Assembly (NCBI RefSeq): GCF_901687125.1
Contig: NZ_CABFJY010000011.1
Location: forward strand, 124,001-188,000
Source of the DNA: Actinobacillus vicugnae
Lineage (GTDB): Bacteria > Pseudomonadota > Gammaproteobacteria > Enterobacterales > Pasteurellaceae
Reading direction: 5' to 3'
Length of the DNA stretch: 64,000 nt
Each line of letters starts with the position of its first letter. Positions within the stretch are counted from its first letter, which is position 1. The notes under the pieces were generated by a model that was given only the letters and a program-made list of their open reading frames with translations, had not been told where the DNA came from and made no database searches. A program made the position numbers and the translations under genes. Below are positions 21,254 to 29,590 of this stretch, one piece after another.

Positions 21254-21613
21254 ATGAGCAACTTAACCCCATTCGATCAAACATTATCTAAACTTAACCG
21301 TGGAGAACTTAACGATGAATTAACCAATGTACTCGCTGAAGTCGTCAAAGCCGTCCGCCAAACTCGTAAGCAAGGTTCAATTACACTGACTCTGAATGTT
21401 GCTATGCTGAATACTCGTACCGAAGATTCAATCAAAATCACACCGAAAGTCAGCCGTAAAATCCCTGAACTTGATCGTGAAGAAAGCATTGTATTCTCAA
21501 CAGCAAGCGGTGATGTGTTATTTGATGACCCGAATCAGCTTAAAATGGAATTAAAGGCGGTTGAAGAAAAACCGAAAGGTAGCTTAAAAGTTTTAGCAAC
21601 TGCCGCAGCATAA
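21254..21613 (+). CDS. Hypothetical phage protein paired with DUF2303
   Basis: 119 aa from the ATG at 21254 (GGAG upstream); a longer frame from 21089 overlaps the previous gene and terminator. Helical start (LNRGELNDELTNVLAEVVKA), then a strand-rich part (GSITLTLNVAMLN, IKITPKVSRKIP). The gene directly precedes a DUF2303 gene, a pair that recurs in phages, sometimes compared with E. coli YfdP-YfdQ. Function unknown. Confidence 0.65.
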   Translation: MSNLTPFDQTLSKLNRGELNDELTNVLAEVVKAVRQTRKQGSITLTLNVAMLNTRTEDSIKITPKVSRKIPELDREESIVFSTASGDVLFDDPNQLKMELKAVEEKPKGSLKVLATAAA

Positions 21614-21653
21614 TCATTAATTAACTAACTTTATATAAGAAGGATCCTATTAT

Positions 21654-22451
21654 ATGGAAAAAATTATCAAAGAAATCGCAAGCCTAGCTTCAAATGGTTT
21701 GAATGTTGGCGAATTAGCAGGTACACCGGCAATTCTTACCCGTGATGATTTTGAAATCAAATCATTAGAACATTTACAACCAACACCAAATCGTATTCGC
21801 CAAGCGGTTACGGTCTCCACTTCACAATCTCTTATTGATTACACCAATAAATTCAAAATTGCCGGTACAGCTATTTTTTGCGACTTGGATTCACTGAACG
21901 TACAAACTATCTTTGATTACCACGCAAATCCGCAAGCAGCCCGTTGGGGTGACCATACAGCAAGCTACACTTGCCCGCACTCGAAAGACTGGAAGGCTTG
22001 GGCTGGTAAAAATAAAAGTGCAATGAGCCAAATTGAATTTGCGCAGTTCATTGAAAACAACATTCATTGCGTAGCAAGTGAAGGCAACGTAGTAAGCGGT
22101 ACTGAATTGCTGGCGATGGTGCTTACCTTTGAAGAAACTCGTAAATCTGAGTTCAAGTCGGTACAACGTTTACAAGACGGCACAATGTCATTCGCATTCA
22201 CAGATGAAAAAAGTGGTGGTGGTAAAACACGCTTGCCAGAAGAAATCATCTTAGGTTTGCAACCATTCCACAATGGCGACTACTACCAAATTAAGGCTCG
22301 CATTCGTTATCGTATTAAAGATGGTTTATTAACCTTATGGTATGAACTCATCAATCCTGAAAAAGTGATTGAAGATGCGTTTAAGACAACGATTGAAAAT
22401 CTGAAATCAAACATTCCTGATGTAGATTTTTACGAAGGCAATTTAGCGTAA
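21654..22451 (+). CDS. DUF2303-family protein (YfdQ-like)
   Basis: 265 aa. The family pattern is clear: FDYHANPQAARWGDHTASYT, then WKAWAGKNKSAMSQIEFAQF with IENN, and GLQPFHNGDYYQIKARIRYR near the end. Widespread in prophages in the early left operon; no proven function. AAGGATCC lies upstream of the start. Confidence 0.85.
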   Translation: MEKIIKEIASLASNGLNVGELAGTPAILTRDDFEIKSLEHLQPTPNRIRQAVTVSTSQSLIDYTNKFKIAGTAIFCDLDSLNVQTIFDYHANPQAARWGDHTASYTCPHSKDWKAWAGKNKSAMSQIEFAQFIENNIHCVASEGNVVSGTELLAMVLTFEETRKSEFKSVQRLQDGTMSFAFTDEKSGGGKTRLPEEIILGLQPFHNGDYYQIKARIRYRIKDGLLTLWYELINPEKVIEDAFKTTIENLKSNIPDVDFYEGNLA

Positions 22452-22474
22452 TCGTAAATTTTGACTGAAAACAG

Positions 22475-22500
22475 ACCGCTTGTTCGAAAGTTCAAGCGGT
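22475..22500 (+). terminator. Terminator made of an inverted uptake-sequence pair
   Basis: ACCGCTTG (22475-22482) and CAAGCGGT (22493-22500), 10-nt loop, followed by TTTGTTTT. The arms are the Mannheimia/Actinobacillus-type uptake core. Confidence 0.7.
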
Positions 22501-22584
22501 TTTGTTTTATAGCATTAAAATTTTAATTGCAGTCAGAGAGCATTGGACTTTGTGGAAGAACAAATAAGAAATTGAGGGGCCAAT

Positions 22585-23244
22585 ATGTTAAGTGAAAATG
22601 ACAAACAAGCTATTTTGAATGGCGCTTTTGGTGTGACTAGAACGGGTCAAAAAGCTAAATTTTTAGGTAAAAACGCGAGATCCGACCACACTTGGTGGTG
22701 TTTTTATAACGATGATGGTTCGGTTGATGATTTTAAACCATTTCAGAGTGTTTTTGAGTACAGAGAAAATAAGCAAGCTCATTTCGATATTATTGGTTTA
22801 TGGCAAGACAAACCGGAGCCATTTGACTTAGATCGAGCTTTGAAAGGGGAATGTATTAATTACAGCGGTGAGCCTTGTTATATATATTACAGCAACCGAA
22901 AAACAGAAACGCATGAATATATTGTGGAAGCCTTAAGTGGTGCATTTGTGTTAGGTCAAGTGCATTTGAATGAGCTTGAGAAGTGTGCAATGTGGAAAGA
23001 CCCTGAACCGCAGTTATCAACTAATAGTTTACAACTGCCTAAGCCAATAACCAGCTTTAAAAATAATAGCGATATAGTTTATATGCTAGCTGCTGACGCT
23101 TTGACAGGCGAATTTAAAGTGGAAGAAGTTAAACCTTTTAACCGACATGCATCAATGCGAGTCAATGGAAGATATTACAATTCAAAACAAGATGTAATAA
23201 AAGTCATCGAAGCAATCACAGGTAAACAATACGAAGGCCGCTAG
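22585..23244 (+). CDS. Hypothetical phage protein
   Basis: 219 aa, ribosome site GAGGGG. It has a repeated theme of aromatic and charged residues (DHTWWCFYNDDGSVDDFKPF, HFDIIGLWQDKPEPFDLDRA) and a C-terminal helix ending in GKQYEGR. No family recognised. Its stop codon lies inside the following terminator. Confidence 0.6.
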   Translation: MLSENDKQAILNGAFGVTRTGQKAKFLGKNARSDHTWWCFYNDDGSVDDFKPFQSVFEYRENKQAHFDIIGLWQDKPEPFDLDRALKGECINYSGEPCYIYYSNRKTETHEYIVEALSGAFVLGQVHLNELEKCAMWKDPEPQLSTNSLQLPKPITSFKNNSDIVYMLAADALTGEFKVEEVKPFNRHASMRVNGRYYNSKQDVIKVIEAITGKQYEGR

Positions 23245-23253
23245 AAATAGCGG
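23238..23253 (+). terminator. Terminator overlapping a stop codon
   Basis: CCGCTA (23238-23243), GAAA tetraloop, TAGCGG (23248-23253), then TTTTGTTGTTTTT. Confidence 0.75.
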
Positions 23254-23281
23254 TTTTGTTGTTTTTGAAGAGGGTAAGCAA

Positions 23282-23440
23282 ATGAATACCAACAAATGGA
23301 AGTCATTATTTTTTCTATTAAGCGGTGTGTTTACGTCAAATTTATATTTCATCGGATTAAATGCAGGCGTTTTCGGCGCTCAAGTAATATCAGTGCTATT
23401 AGTAATGGCGCTAACTTGTTGGGCAATTTTGGCGGATTAG
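23282..23440 (+). CDS. 52-aa two-helix membrane protein (putative)
   Basis: ATG at 23282 with GAGGG 8 nt upstream, TAG at 23438-23440. Two hydrophobic segments (SLFFLLSGVFTSNLYFIGL and VFGAQVISVLLVMALTCWAI) follow a short polar start (MNTNKWK). It sits tightly between two operon genes, 3 nt before the next ATG. Function unknown; small membrane proteins in this operon position are often exclusion or lysis-timing proteins, but nothing here shows that. Confidence 0.65.
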   Translation: MNTNKWKSLFFLLSGVFTSNLYFIGLNAGVFGAQVISVLLVMALTCWAILAD

Positions 23441-23443
23441 ACT

Positions 23444-24046
23444 ATGAGCAAGTTGAAATTTAATGAAAGCTTTTTAGCGGATGTCGCCGAACATAAAATT
23501 ACCGTAATTGAAAATACGGATAACGCTAAAATTTTTCGCTGTGCCAAGCCAAACGAAATCAACCAATCTTTCACAGTGATTTATGCTGCTAATAGAGTGA
23601 TTATTACTGGAGATATGGGGGATTACGCTTTTGGGCGTTTGGTAAACCCCTATGAGTTTTTCTCGCAAAATGAATCTGCTCTCTCCTTCGATTATTTAGC
23701 AGAAAAATGCCTAGCGGAAGATACCAATGCACACATCAGAAAATTTGATAGCGAAAGCGCAGAAAATATTATTCGGACCAATATTGAAGAATACGCCACT
23801 GAACTAGAAGAATGCGAGCAAGATGCGCTGTTAATGGAATTCGAAGATTCGATTGAATTTGTGGATTTTTCAAATCAGTTTGAAGTTGAGCAATGGTTTG
23901 TAGGAATTAGCTATGACCCGTTGAGCGATGCACTTAATGATATATGTTTGGATGATTTTAATGTGTATTCTCACCATTTCAAGTGGTGCGTACAAGCTAT
24001 CGCTTGGGCAACACGTGAATTTAACAAGGTGGTAAGTAAAAAATAA
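23444..24046 (+). CDS. Hypothetical acidic phage protein
   Basis: 200 aa, rich in Glu and Asp (EEYATELEECEQDALLMEFE). No domain recognised. It lies between the small membrane protein and the MazG-like gene, spaced 3 and 11 nt. Confidence 0.6.
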   Translation: MSKLKFNESFLADVAEHKITVIENTDNAKIFRCAKPNEINQSFTVIYAANRVIITGDMGDYAFGRLVNPYEFFSQNESALSFDYLAEKCLAEDTNAHIRKFDSESAENIIRTNIEEYATELEECEQDALLMEFEDSIEFVDFSNQFEVEQWFVGISYDPLSDALNDICLDDFNVYSHHFKWCVQAIAWATREFNKVVSKK

Positions 24047-24057
24047 GGAAGAAGAAA

Positions 24058-24516
24058 ATGAAACAGAACACCATTAATCAAATTGAAAGTTGGTTTAAAA
24101 CCGCAGTACCGAATCCAACGATTGATAATCAGCGAGTGCAGCTAGGTTGCCACCTCGAGGAAGTCTGTGAGATGCTCATGAGTTTGGGAGGATTCAGTGA
24201 GGGCGATGAATTGTATTTTTTATCGGAAAAAATGAAAAATAGAACAAGTTATAACGATGTTATTTCTGGTATGAGTAATTTTGACAAAATTGAGTTGCTC
24301 GATGCCTTATGCGATCAAATTGTAACAGCTATCGGCGTAGCGCATATGTTCGGTATGGATATTCAAGGAGCGCTGCAAGAAGTAGCCAACAGCAATGACA
24401 GCAAGTTTGAAGATGGTAAACCAGTGTTTAACGAACACGGAAAAATTGCAAAAGGCAAGAATTATTTCAAGCCGGAACTCGCTAAATTTATTAAAAAGGA
24501 TTTAGAAAATGACTAA
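24058..24516 (+). CDS. MazG-like / PRA-PH-type nucleotide pyrophosphohydrolase
   Basis: 152 aa, all helical. HLEEVCEMLMSLGGF carries the first metal-binding glutamates and LLDALCDQIVTAIGVAHMFG the second set, followed by the family end DSKFEDGKPVFNEHGKIAKG then KNYFKPEL. Enzymes of this group remove pyrophosphate from nucleotides; in phages they are thought to clean the pool or counter alarmone signals. AAGGAAG ribosome site. Confidence 0.75.
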   Translation: MKQNTINQIESWFKTAVPNPTIDNQRVQLGCHLEEVCEMLMSLGGFSEGDELYFLSEKMKNRTSYNDVISGMSNFDKIELLDALCDQIVTAIGVAHMFGMDIQGALQEVANSNDSKFEDGKPVFNEHGKIAKGKNYFKPELAKFIKKDLEND

Positions 24517-24940
24517 AGAATTACCACGTTTCGGTGAAATTTGTTACTTTACGATCAAGTTAAAAGGTATGAATCAGTCACATGAATGGCTTGGCTATTT
24601 AAGCTATAAAGCGATAGATCGTGAATTTGCCGAAGATGAAGAATATTTTTACGATGAAGACGGTAATTGTCTCAAGCGTTTTGTCTATATTCCCGAGATA
24701 GATAGTTCATGTAGTATCAATGATGTTGTAAGTTGGCGACCGTTGCATAGTTGGAATAATAACGAGAGTACTCGACCGGAATATGACGGCACTTATCTTG
24801 TTGTTTTGGATGACGGACAAGTGACTACGCTAGATTATGAATCTTGGGAAGGATGGAGCTGTTACAGCGATGACGAGATATTATATTGGATGAAATTTCC
24901 AGAACCACCTAAGGAGGTTAAAAATGGAAAAAGAAAATAA
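24509..24940 (+). CDS. Hypothetical phage protein, DUF551-like end
   Basis: 143 aa, overlapping the previous gene by 8 nt. The end DGTYLVVLDDGQVTTLDYES and ILYWMKFPEPPKE resembles the DUF551 style of the next gene. A CYS-rich short middle (NCLKRFVYIPEIDSSCSIND) is present. Function unknown. Confidence 0.6.
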   Translation: MTKELPRFGEICYFTIKLKGMNQSHEWLGYLSYKAIDREFAEDEEYFYDEDGNCLKRFVYIPEIDSSCSINDVVSWRPLHSWNNNESTRPEYDGTYLVVLDDGQVTTLDYESWEGWSCYSDDEILYWMKFPEPPKEVKNGKRK

Positions 24941-25154
24941 CGGCTGGATTAGTGTTAAAGACAAAAAACCTGAGCTTGACTGCGGAATAAAATCTGAAAA
25001 CTTATTGTTATATGGCTATAAATCCGATTTCGAAGACTATGTAGAGATTTTTATAGGTTATATGATCAACGGAAATAGATTTTATTCAGATAATGGCGAA
25101 TGTGGCAAAGTAACCCACTGGCAACCACTTCCGCCAATGCCAGCGAAGAAATAA
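24924..25154 (+). CDS. DUF551-family protein
   Basis: 76 aa with the DUF551 signature: WISVKDKKPE at the start and VTHWQPLPPMP at the end. Common small phage protein with no known role. Starts with ribosome site AAGGAGG and overlaps the previous gene by 17 nt. A terminator follows. Confidence 0.8.
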   Translation: MEKENNGWISVKDKKPELDCGIKSENLLLYGYKSDFEDYVEIFIGYMINGNRFYSDNGECGKVTHWQPLPPMPAKK

Positions 25155-25162
25155 TTTTGAAG

Positions 25163-25180
25163 ACGCACTATAAAGTGCGT
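25163..25180 (+). terminator. Terminator
   Basis: ACGCACT (25163-25169), loop ATAA, AGTGCGT (25174-25180), then seven T. Confidence 0.8.
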
Positions 25181-25202
25181 TTTTTTATTTATGGAATAAA
25201 AA

Positions 25203-26471
25203 ATGTTCACCTACGGCTCAATATGTTCAGGTATTGAGGCTGTATCGGTTGCTTGGAAAGGTATCGGAAAGCCAGTTTGGTTTTCTGAAATTGAACCTTT
25301 TCCTTGTGCCGTGCTTGCTTATCACTATCCTGATATTCCAAATCTAGGCGATATGACCGCCTTAGTTCCTAAAATCCTCAATCGTGAAATTCCCGCACCT
25401 GATGTTTTAGTCGGTGGTACACCTTGCCAAGCATTTTCCGTGGCTGGCAAACGTGAAAGTTTAAACGATGATAGAGGTAACTTAACATTAACCCTTATTC
25501 ACATTTTGGAGGCTATTGATTATGTCCGACTCTCAGACGGAAAACAACCTTGCGTACTTGTGTGGGAAAACGTGCCGGGTGTTTTATCCACCAAGGACAA
25601 CGCTTTCGGACACTTTCTGGCTGGATTGGCTCAAGAACATCAGCCATTACAACCAACAGGGAATAAATGGACAAACGCTGGTTATGTGCATTCAGCCAGA
25701 GCTATCTCGTGGCGAGTCCTCAATGCTCAATACTTCGGAGTCGCACAACGACGCAAGAGAGTGTTCCTTGTGGCAAGTGCTAGAAAACGAAGTGTCGCCC
25801 AAATACTCATTGAGCCAAAAGGCTTGCGAGGGGATTTTAACTCGAGCAAGCAGGAGGAAGAAAACACTACCACCTATATTGAAAGCAGCTTTGGAAGTTA
25901 CCGCCAATCCAATATAGGTGGAACACTTAAGGCTTGTGGAGGTGTTTTAGGTGGCGGATCTGAAATATTTGTTGTTCACGGCACGCAAGATCCTATCATT
26001 AACACGAAAATTTCTCATTGTTTAGGTAGAAATAACGGACAAGAAAATGTGTTATTTGAAATCAAAGGTGCTGAAGCTGTTCGAGTTGCGGAACAGCCTC
26101 TTTTCCCTACCTTAAAATCAAGAATGGGAACTGGCGGAAACAATGTACCTTGCATTGTTCTTGCCGGGAATACCATTGGTAGAAAACCTGAAAATGGCGG
26201 AAATGGTAACGGATTTGATGAAAGTGGTATCAGCTATACATTGACTGCTACTGATGTTCATGCAGTCTGCAATCAATACATCCTACGTAAACTCACACCC
26301 AAAGAGTGTGAACGCTTACAAGGTTTTCCTGACGATTACACCAAAATACCTTACCGAAATAAAACCGCAAAAGACTGTCCTGACAGCCCTCGCTATAAAG
26401 CCATTGGAAATTCAATGGCTGTGCCTGTAATGAAATGGATTGGTGAAAGAGTTGCTGATTATCTCAAATAA
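25203..26471 (+). CDS. C5-cytosine DNA methyltransferase
   Basis: 422 aa. Motif I FTYGSICSGIEAVSVAWKG, motif IV GGTPCQAFSVAG with catalytic Cys75, motif VI ENVPG, motif VIII QRRKRVFLVA, and motifs IX-X (RKLTPKECERLQGFP, YKAIGNSMAVPVM) are all present in order. The variable region between VIII and IX is about 150 aa and sets the target. No restriction enzyme gene lies nearby, so it is an orphan phage methylase, likely for protection from host restriction. Confidence 0.95.
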   Translation: MFTYGSICSGIEAVSVAWKGIGKPVWFSEIEPFPCAVLAYHYPDIPNLGDMTALVPKILNREIPAPDVLVGGTPCQAFSVAGKRESLNDDRGNLTLTLIHILEAIDYVRLSDGKQPCVLVWENVPGVLSTKDNAFGHFLAGLAQEHQPLQPTGNKWTNAGYVHSARAISWRVLNAQYFGVAQRRKRVFLVASARKRSVAQILIEPKGLRGDFNSSKQEEENTTTYIESSFGSYRQSNIGGTLKACGGVLGGGSEIFVVHGTQDPIINTKISHCLGRNNGQENVLFEIKGAEAVRVAEQPLFPTLKSRMGTGGNNVPCIVLAGNTIGRKPENGGNGNGFDESGISYTLTATDVHAVCNQYILRKLTPKECERLQGFPDDYTKIPYRNKTAKDCPDSPRYKAIGNSMAVPVMKWIGERVADYLK

Positions 26472-26500
26472 TTACCGTACCGAGGTTTAAGAGTACAAAT

Positions 26501-26653
26501 ATGAACGATACAAATTTATGGTTATTAATAGCTGAGTTATCCCTCGTGCGTATAGTTTGGCTATTACACACTCTGCATGAACGAGAGCGTGACGAAAAAC
26601 TGATGATCCTGAATATCCGGCTTTGGCTAATTGATCGGGGGCGATATGTTTAG
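26501..26653 (+). CDS. 50-aa small protein (putative)
   Basis: ATG 26501 to TAG 26651-26653. A hydrophobic N-terminal helix (LWLLIAELSLVRIVWLLHTL) is followed by charged HERERDEK and a second hydrophobic stretch (LMILNIRLWLI). Overlaps the next gene by 8 nt. No strong ribosome site is seen. A small membrane-bound protein is likely. Confidence 0.5.
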   Translation: MNDTNLWLLIAELSLVRIVWLLHTLHERERDEKLMILNIRLWLIDRGRYV

Positions 26654-26867
26654 AAACGAATTGCAAGTAATGGATGGTAAGCGATATATCGTGCTTGAAG
26701 CAGAATTTAAGAATGAGTGGACAGTTTTGAGAGAAACAAGAAAAACCGTCACTCAAGGCGAAGCATTAGAAATTTGCCAATATTGGGTAAAATATAAAAA
26801 CGTGAAACCGGAACAGTTACAAATCGTTGAAGTACCGGATATCTTAAGAAAAACACCAAGATGGTAA
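26646..26867 (+). CDS. Hypothetical small phage protein
   Basis: 73 aa from the ATG at 26646 (GGGGGCG just upstream; the in-frame TTG at 26631 is less likely). Sequence such as MDGKRYIVLEAEFKNEWTVL and ALEICQYWVKYKNVKPEQLQ suggests a small alpha-beta fold. Last gene before the excisionase. Confidence 0.6.
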   Translation: MFRNELQVMDGKRYIVLEAEFKNEWTVLRETRKTVTQGEALEICQYWVKYKNVKPEQLQIVEVPDILRKTPRW

Positions 26868-26883
26868 TATTAATGGAGTAAAA

Positions 26884-27186
26884 ATGGAGCAAACTCTATC
26901 TTTACAAGATGTTGCGGCGCTACTTAATCTAAGTTATAGAACTGTTTATAACAATAGATTTCGCTGGGGTGCATTTAAAATGCAAGGATCGAGAGTGTGG
27001 AGAATTTATCGCTCCGATCTTGAAAAACATAAACAACACGTCGATAATGATTTGCAGGTTATCTCTGTAGGTCGAAAGAAGGATAATTTATGTCGATCTA
27101 CAAACGAAAAGACAGCGCAATCTGGTGGGTTGATGTTGTTACGCCAAGCGGAAGCAGAATTAGACGCTCTTCTAAAACGGCAATAA
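26884..27186 (+). CDS. Excisionase-like helix-turn-helix protein
   Basis: 100 aa. The N-terminus LSLQDVAALLNLSYRTVYNN then RFRWGAFKMQGSRVWRIYRS is a MerR-like winged helix of the excisionase / DNA-binding type, which directs the integrase towards excision. The C-terminal half is less conserved and overlaps the integrase start by 97 nt in another frame, the typical xis-int overlap. Confidence 0.75.
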   Translation: MEQTLSLQDVAALLNLSYRTVYNNRFRWGAFKMQGSRVWRIYRSDLEKHKQHVDNDLQVISVGRKKDNLCRSTNEKTAQSGGLMLLRQAEAELDALLKRQ

Positions 27187-28106
27187 AAAAACAGGCTCAA
27201 GAATTTCATGACAAATTAAAATCCCAATTATGGGATGTCGAAATTCTGAATAAATCACCTGACCGATACTTTGAGGAAGCATTATTGCTATTTCTGAAAG
27301 ACGGTCAGGGCCAAAAACGATTTGATAGCAAACAAGCGCACGCACAATATTTTAGAGAACGTTTTCATGGTCGAACTCTGAAATCTTTAACGAGCGAAGA
27401 ACTCATTAATGCGATTCCAACATTTTGCCATCGGCGAAATAAGCCACTTTCGCCGGCAACGCAAAATAGATACCGTTCAAGTCTGCTGAGAATTTTTTCA
27501 CTTGCGCATAAAGCGGGATGGGTTGAAAAAATCCCTTTTATTATGCGAAAAAACGAACCCAAAGTTAGGGTTAGCTGGCTGGAAAAATCTCAAGCAGCAG
27601 AATTAATTAATTCTCTAAAGCTAGAATGGATGCGTAACGTCTGTACATTTGCACTACTTACTGGCGCACGCATGAGTGAGATTCTAACTTTAACTTGGGA
27701 TAAGGTCAATTTTGCAAAAAATTTAGCAATTGTCAGTAATGATAAAGCTAAATCCGGCAAAGCAAGATCGCTACCATTGAACAACAAAGCCATTGATTTA
27801 TTACAGCAAATCAAGACTAAGTCAAAATCTAAGTACGTATTCGTGAGATGTTCCACGGGACACGCTATCGGAGATATTGATAGACGTGACTTTAGGCAGG
27901 CGTGTGAAAAAATAGGTATGCCATCATTTCACTTTCACGATCTCCGCCATACTTGGGCAAGTTGGCACGTACAAGCCGGCACACCATTATTCACATTAAA
28001 AGAAATGGGAGGCTGGGAGACCCTTGAAATGGTAAGAAAGTATGCTCACTTGAACGCTAATCACATGTTGGACTACGCAAATCACGTCACGTTTACGTCA
28101 CAGTAG
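27090..28106 (+). CDS. int: Tyrosine recombinase (phage integrase)
   Basis: 338 aa. An N-terminal arm-binding start (MSIYKRKDSAIWWVDVVTPS), a core-binding domain (about 60-160) and a catalytic domain with LLTGARMSEIL (Arg), HFHDLRHTWASW (His-x-x-Arg) and MVRKYAHLN (nucleophilic Tyr). It joins the phage to the host chromosome at the att site. It ends 65 bp from the 3' end of a tRNA gene, pointing at it, as expected for integration into that tRNA. Confidence 0.95.
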   Translation: MSIYKRKDSAIWWVDVVTPSGSRIRRSSKTAIKKQAQEFHDKLKSQLWDVEILNKSPDRYFEEALLLFLKDGQGQKRFDSKQAHAQYFRERFHGRTLKSLTSEELINAIPTFCHRRNKPLSPATQNRYRSSLLRIFSLAHKAGWVEKIPFIMRKNEPKVRVSWLEKSQAAELINSLKLEWMRNVCTFALLTGARMSEILTLTWDKVNFAKNLAIVSNDKAKSGKARSLPLNNKAIDLLQQIKTKSKSKYVFVRCSTGHAIGDIDRRDFRQACEKIGMPSFHFHDLRHTWASWHVQAGTPLFTLKEMGGWETLEMVRKYAHLNANHMLDYANHVTFTSQ

Positions 28107-28171
28107 CTATTTTACACAAGGAGTTAAAAAATGAGAATCTATATAAACTATTGAAATATAAATGGGTTTAA

Positions 28172-28230
28172 TGGTCCCCCCTACCGGACTTGAACCAGTG
28201 ACCAAGCGATTATGAGTCGCCTGCTCTAAC
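28172..28230. other. Probable prophage attachment site (attR side)
   Basis: The 3' half of the tRNA gene next to int. Integration into tRNA 3' ends restores the gene from the phage-borne copy. The matching attL copy should lie left of the window, so the core length cannot be fixed here. Confidence 0.55.
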
Positions 28231-28248
28231 CGACTGAGCTAAGGGGGG
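28172..28248 (-). tRNA. tRNA-Ile2 (CAU anticodon), prophage attachment gene
   Basis: 77 nt with acceptor CCCCCCT/AGGGGGG, D arm GCTC/GAGC, anticodon loop CTCATAA, T arm ACTGG-TTCAAGT-CCGGT and encoded ACCA. The anticodon-stem region GGCGACTCATAATCGCTTGG equals my memory of E. coli ileX, so the C34 is expected to become lysidine and read AUA, rather than being a Met tRNA. The prophage side is the 3' end, so the att core is probably within it. Confidence 0.85.
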
Positions 28249-28265
28249 ATAAGAGAAGTGTTTGA

Positions 28266-28294
28266 ATTATAGGGAAATTTGAGGCGTCCGTCTA
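28266..28294 (-). promoter_or_regulatory. Promoter of tRNA-Ile2
   Basis: On the minus strand TATAAT (complement 28266-28271) with TAGACG 17 bp upstream (complement 28289-28294), inside a hairpin GTCTAG/CTAGAC (28290-28303) that ends the upstream unit. Confidence 0.6.
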
Positions 28295-28337
28295 GCACTA
28301 GACGAACGCTCGCATAAAAAACATACTCAATAATAAA

Positions 28338-29081
28338 TCAAAGTTTATCTGCCCACCAAATTAAACTCGCCATTCTGCCCGTTTGTTTATCTCGTCGATA
28401 AGAGAAAAATTGTGCCTGCTCGGTGAAAGTACAGTGTTCGCCCCCCGTAATTGCTTTGAGCCCTAATTTCTGCAAACGCTGTTTTGCAATTTGGTAAAGA
28501 TTGCCTAAAAATTTACCGCTTGTAGAAGTATCTGCGACAAAGGCTTGCTCCGCTTGCGGATCAAAGGCGCAAAATTGTTCAATCACTTCTTTACCGACTT
28601 GGAAAGCATTAGGTCCAATCGCAGGCCCTAACCAAGCACTAATTTCAGCAGGATCGCAATTAAATTCCGCAACCGTATTTTCTAATACACCATCGCATAA
28701 GCCTCGCCAGCCCGCATGCGCAGCTGCAATTTCGGTGCCATCTTTGCTATAAAATAACACGGGTAAACAATCTGCTGTCATCACTAAACAAACCTGATTC
28801 GGCTGATTGGTGTAAACGGCATCCGCTTCCAAATTCTCGCCATCGTAAGGCAGTCGAATAACTCGCGTGCTGTGCGTTTGAGTTAAAAATACGGGGAAAT
28901 GAGGTAATCCAAATTGCGTTACTAATAATTCACGATTGCGTTGTACATCCGTAGGATTATCTCCAACGTGATCGCCTAAGTTAAAGCTATCAAAAGGTGC
29001 TTGGCTTACACCGCCCGTTCTTACACTGGTAAATGCGTGAATATGTGCTGGTGCATTCCAATTTGGCGTGATGTTTTTCAT
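28338..29081 (-). CDS. pgeF: PgeF / YfiH laccase-domain protein
   Basis: 247 aa, usual family length. Motifs: FTSVRTGGVSQAPFDSFNLG, VFLTQTHSTRV, MTADCLPVLF, AAAHAGWRGLCDGV with the metal-binding Cys and His residues, and WLGPAIGPNAFQVG. Family members edit peptidoglycan precursors (amidase on mis-incorporated serine) and show purine nucleoside phosphorylase activity in some species. First chromosomal gene after the tRNA. Confidence 0.92.
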   Translation of the reverse strand: MKNITPNWNAPAHIHAFTSVRTGGVSQAPFDSFNLGDHVGDNPTDVQRNRELLVTQFGLPHFPVFLTQTHSTRVIRLPYDGENLEADAVYTNQPNQVCLVMTADCLPVLFYSKDGTEIAAAHAGWRGLCDGVLENTVAEFNCDPAEISAWLGPAIGPNAFQVGKEVIEQFCAFDPQAEQAFVADTSTSGKFLGNLYQIAKQRLQKLGLKAITGGEHCTFTEQAQFFSYRRDKQTGRMASLIWWADKL

Positions 29082-29107
29082 GTAAAATTTTCTCTAAAAA
29101 TGACCGC

Positions 29108-29497
29108 TTATTTGCGTACTGCAATGGCTTCAATTTCTAAACCGACATCTTTTGGTAAACGCGCAACTTCTACGCAAGAGCGCGCTGGAAATGCGGGATG
29201 ATTATTTTCACGGAAAAACGCTTCATATTCAGCATTTACCGCTGCAAAATCATTTAAGTCTTTTACAAAAACGGTCGTTTTTACAATATCCGCTACGGTT
29301 AAACCTGCTTGTTCAATAATGGCTTTCACGTTTTCTAATGATTGGCGAGCTTGTTGAACAATATCCGCAGGAATTTCGCCTGCCTGCGGATTAACTGGAA
29401 TTTGTCCCGAGGTTAAAACAAGATTGCCTAAATCGACCGCTTGTACATAAGGACCAATTGCCGCTGGCGCTTTTTCTGTGTGAATCACTTTAGTCAT
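29108..29497 (-). CDS. ridA: RidA-family imine deaminase
   Basis: 129 aa from the ATG at 29497 with GAAGGAATT upstream; a longer frame is not needed. Typical RidA pattern: [29 protein letters not shown], and [20 protein letters not shown] with the catalytic Arg of the ARS-x-V-E-V motif and the terminal Glu. It hydrolyses reactive imines made by PLP enzymes to ketoacids and ammonia. Confidence 0.93.
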   Translation of the reverse strand: MTKVIHTEKAPAAIGPYVQAVDLGNLVLTSGQIPVNPQAGEIPADIVQQARQSLENVKAIIEQAGLTVADIVKTTVFVKDLNDFAAVNAEYEAFFRENNHPAFPARSCVEVARLPKDVGLEIEAIAVRK

Positions 29498-29590
29498 AAT
29501 GAATTCCTTCTTTGGGTAATGAAAAATATTGCGTTTAATGATAATATCTCCCACCTTTTATTTCCACCCCTAATCTCAAAGAGAAATAGC

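Noticed and set aside
26487-26756. 89-codon minus-strand frame opposite the small early genes
   Set aside because: Antisense to two overlapping plus-strand frames that have operon spacing; no ribosome site.
28172-28248. Calling the CAU tRNA an elongator tRNA-Met
   Set aside because: The anticodon stem and variable region match tRNA-Ile2 (ileX type) rather than tRNA-Met.
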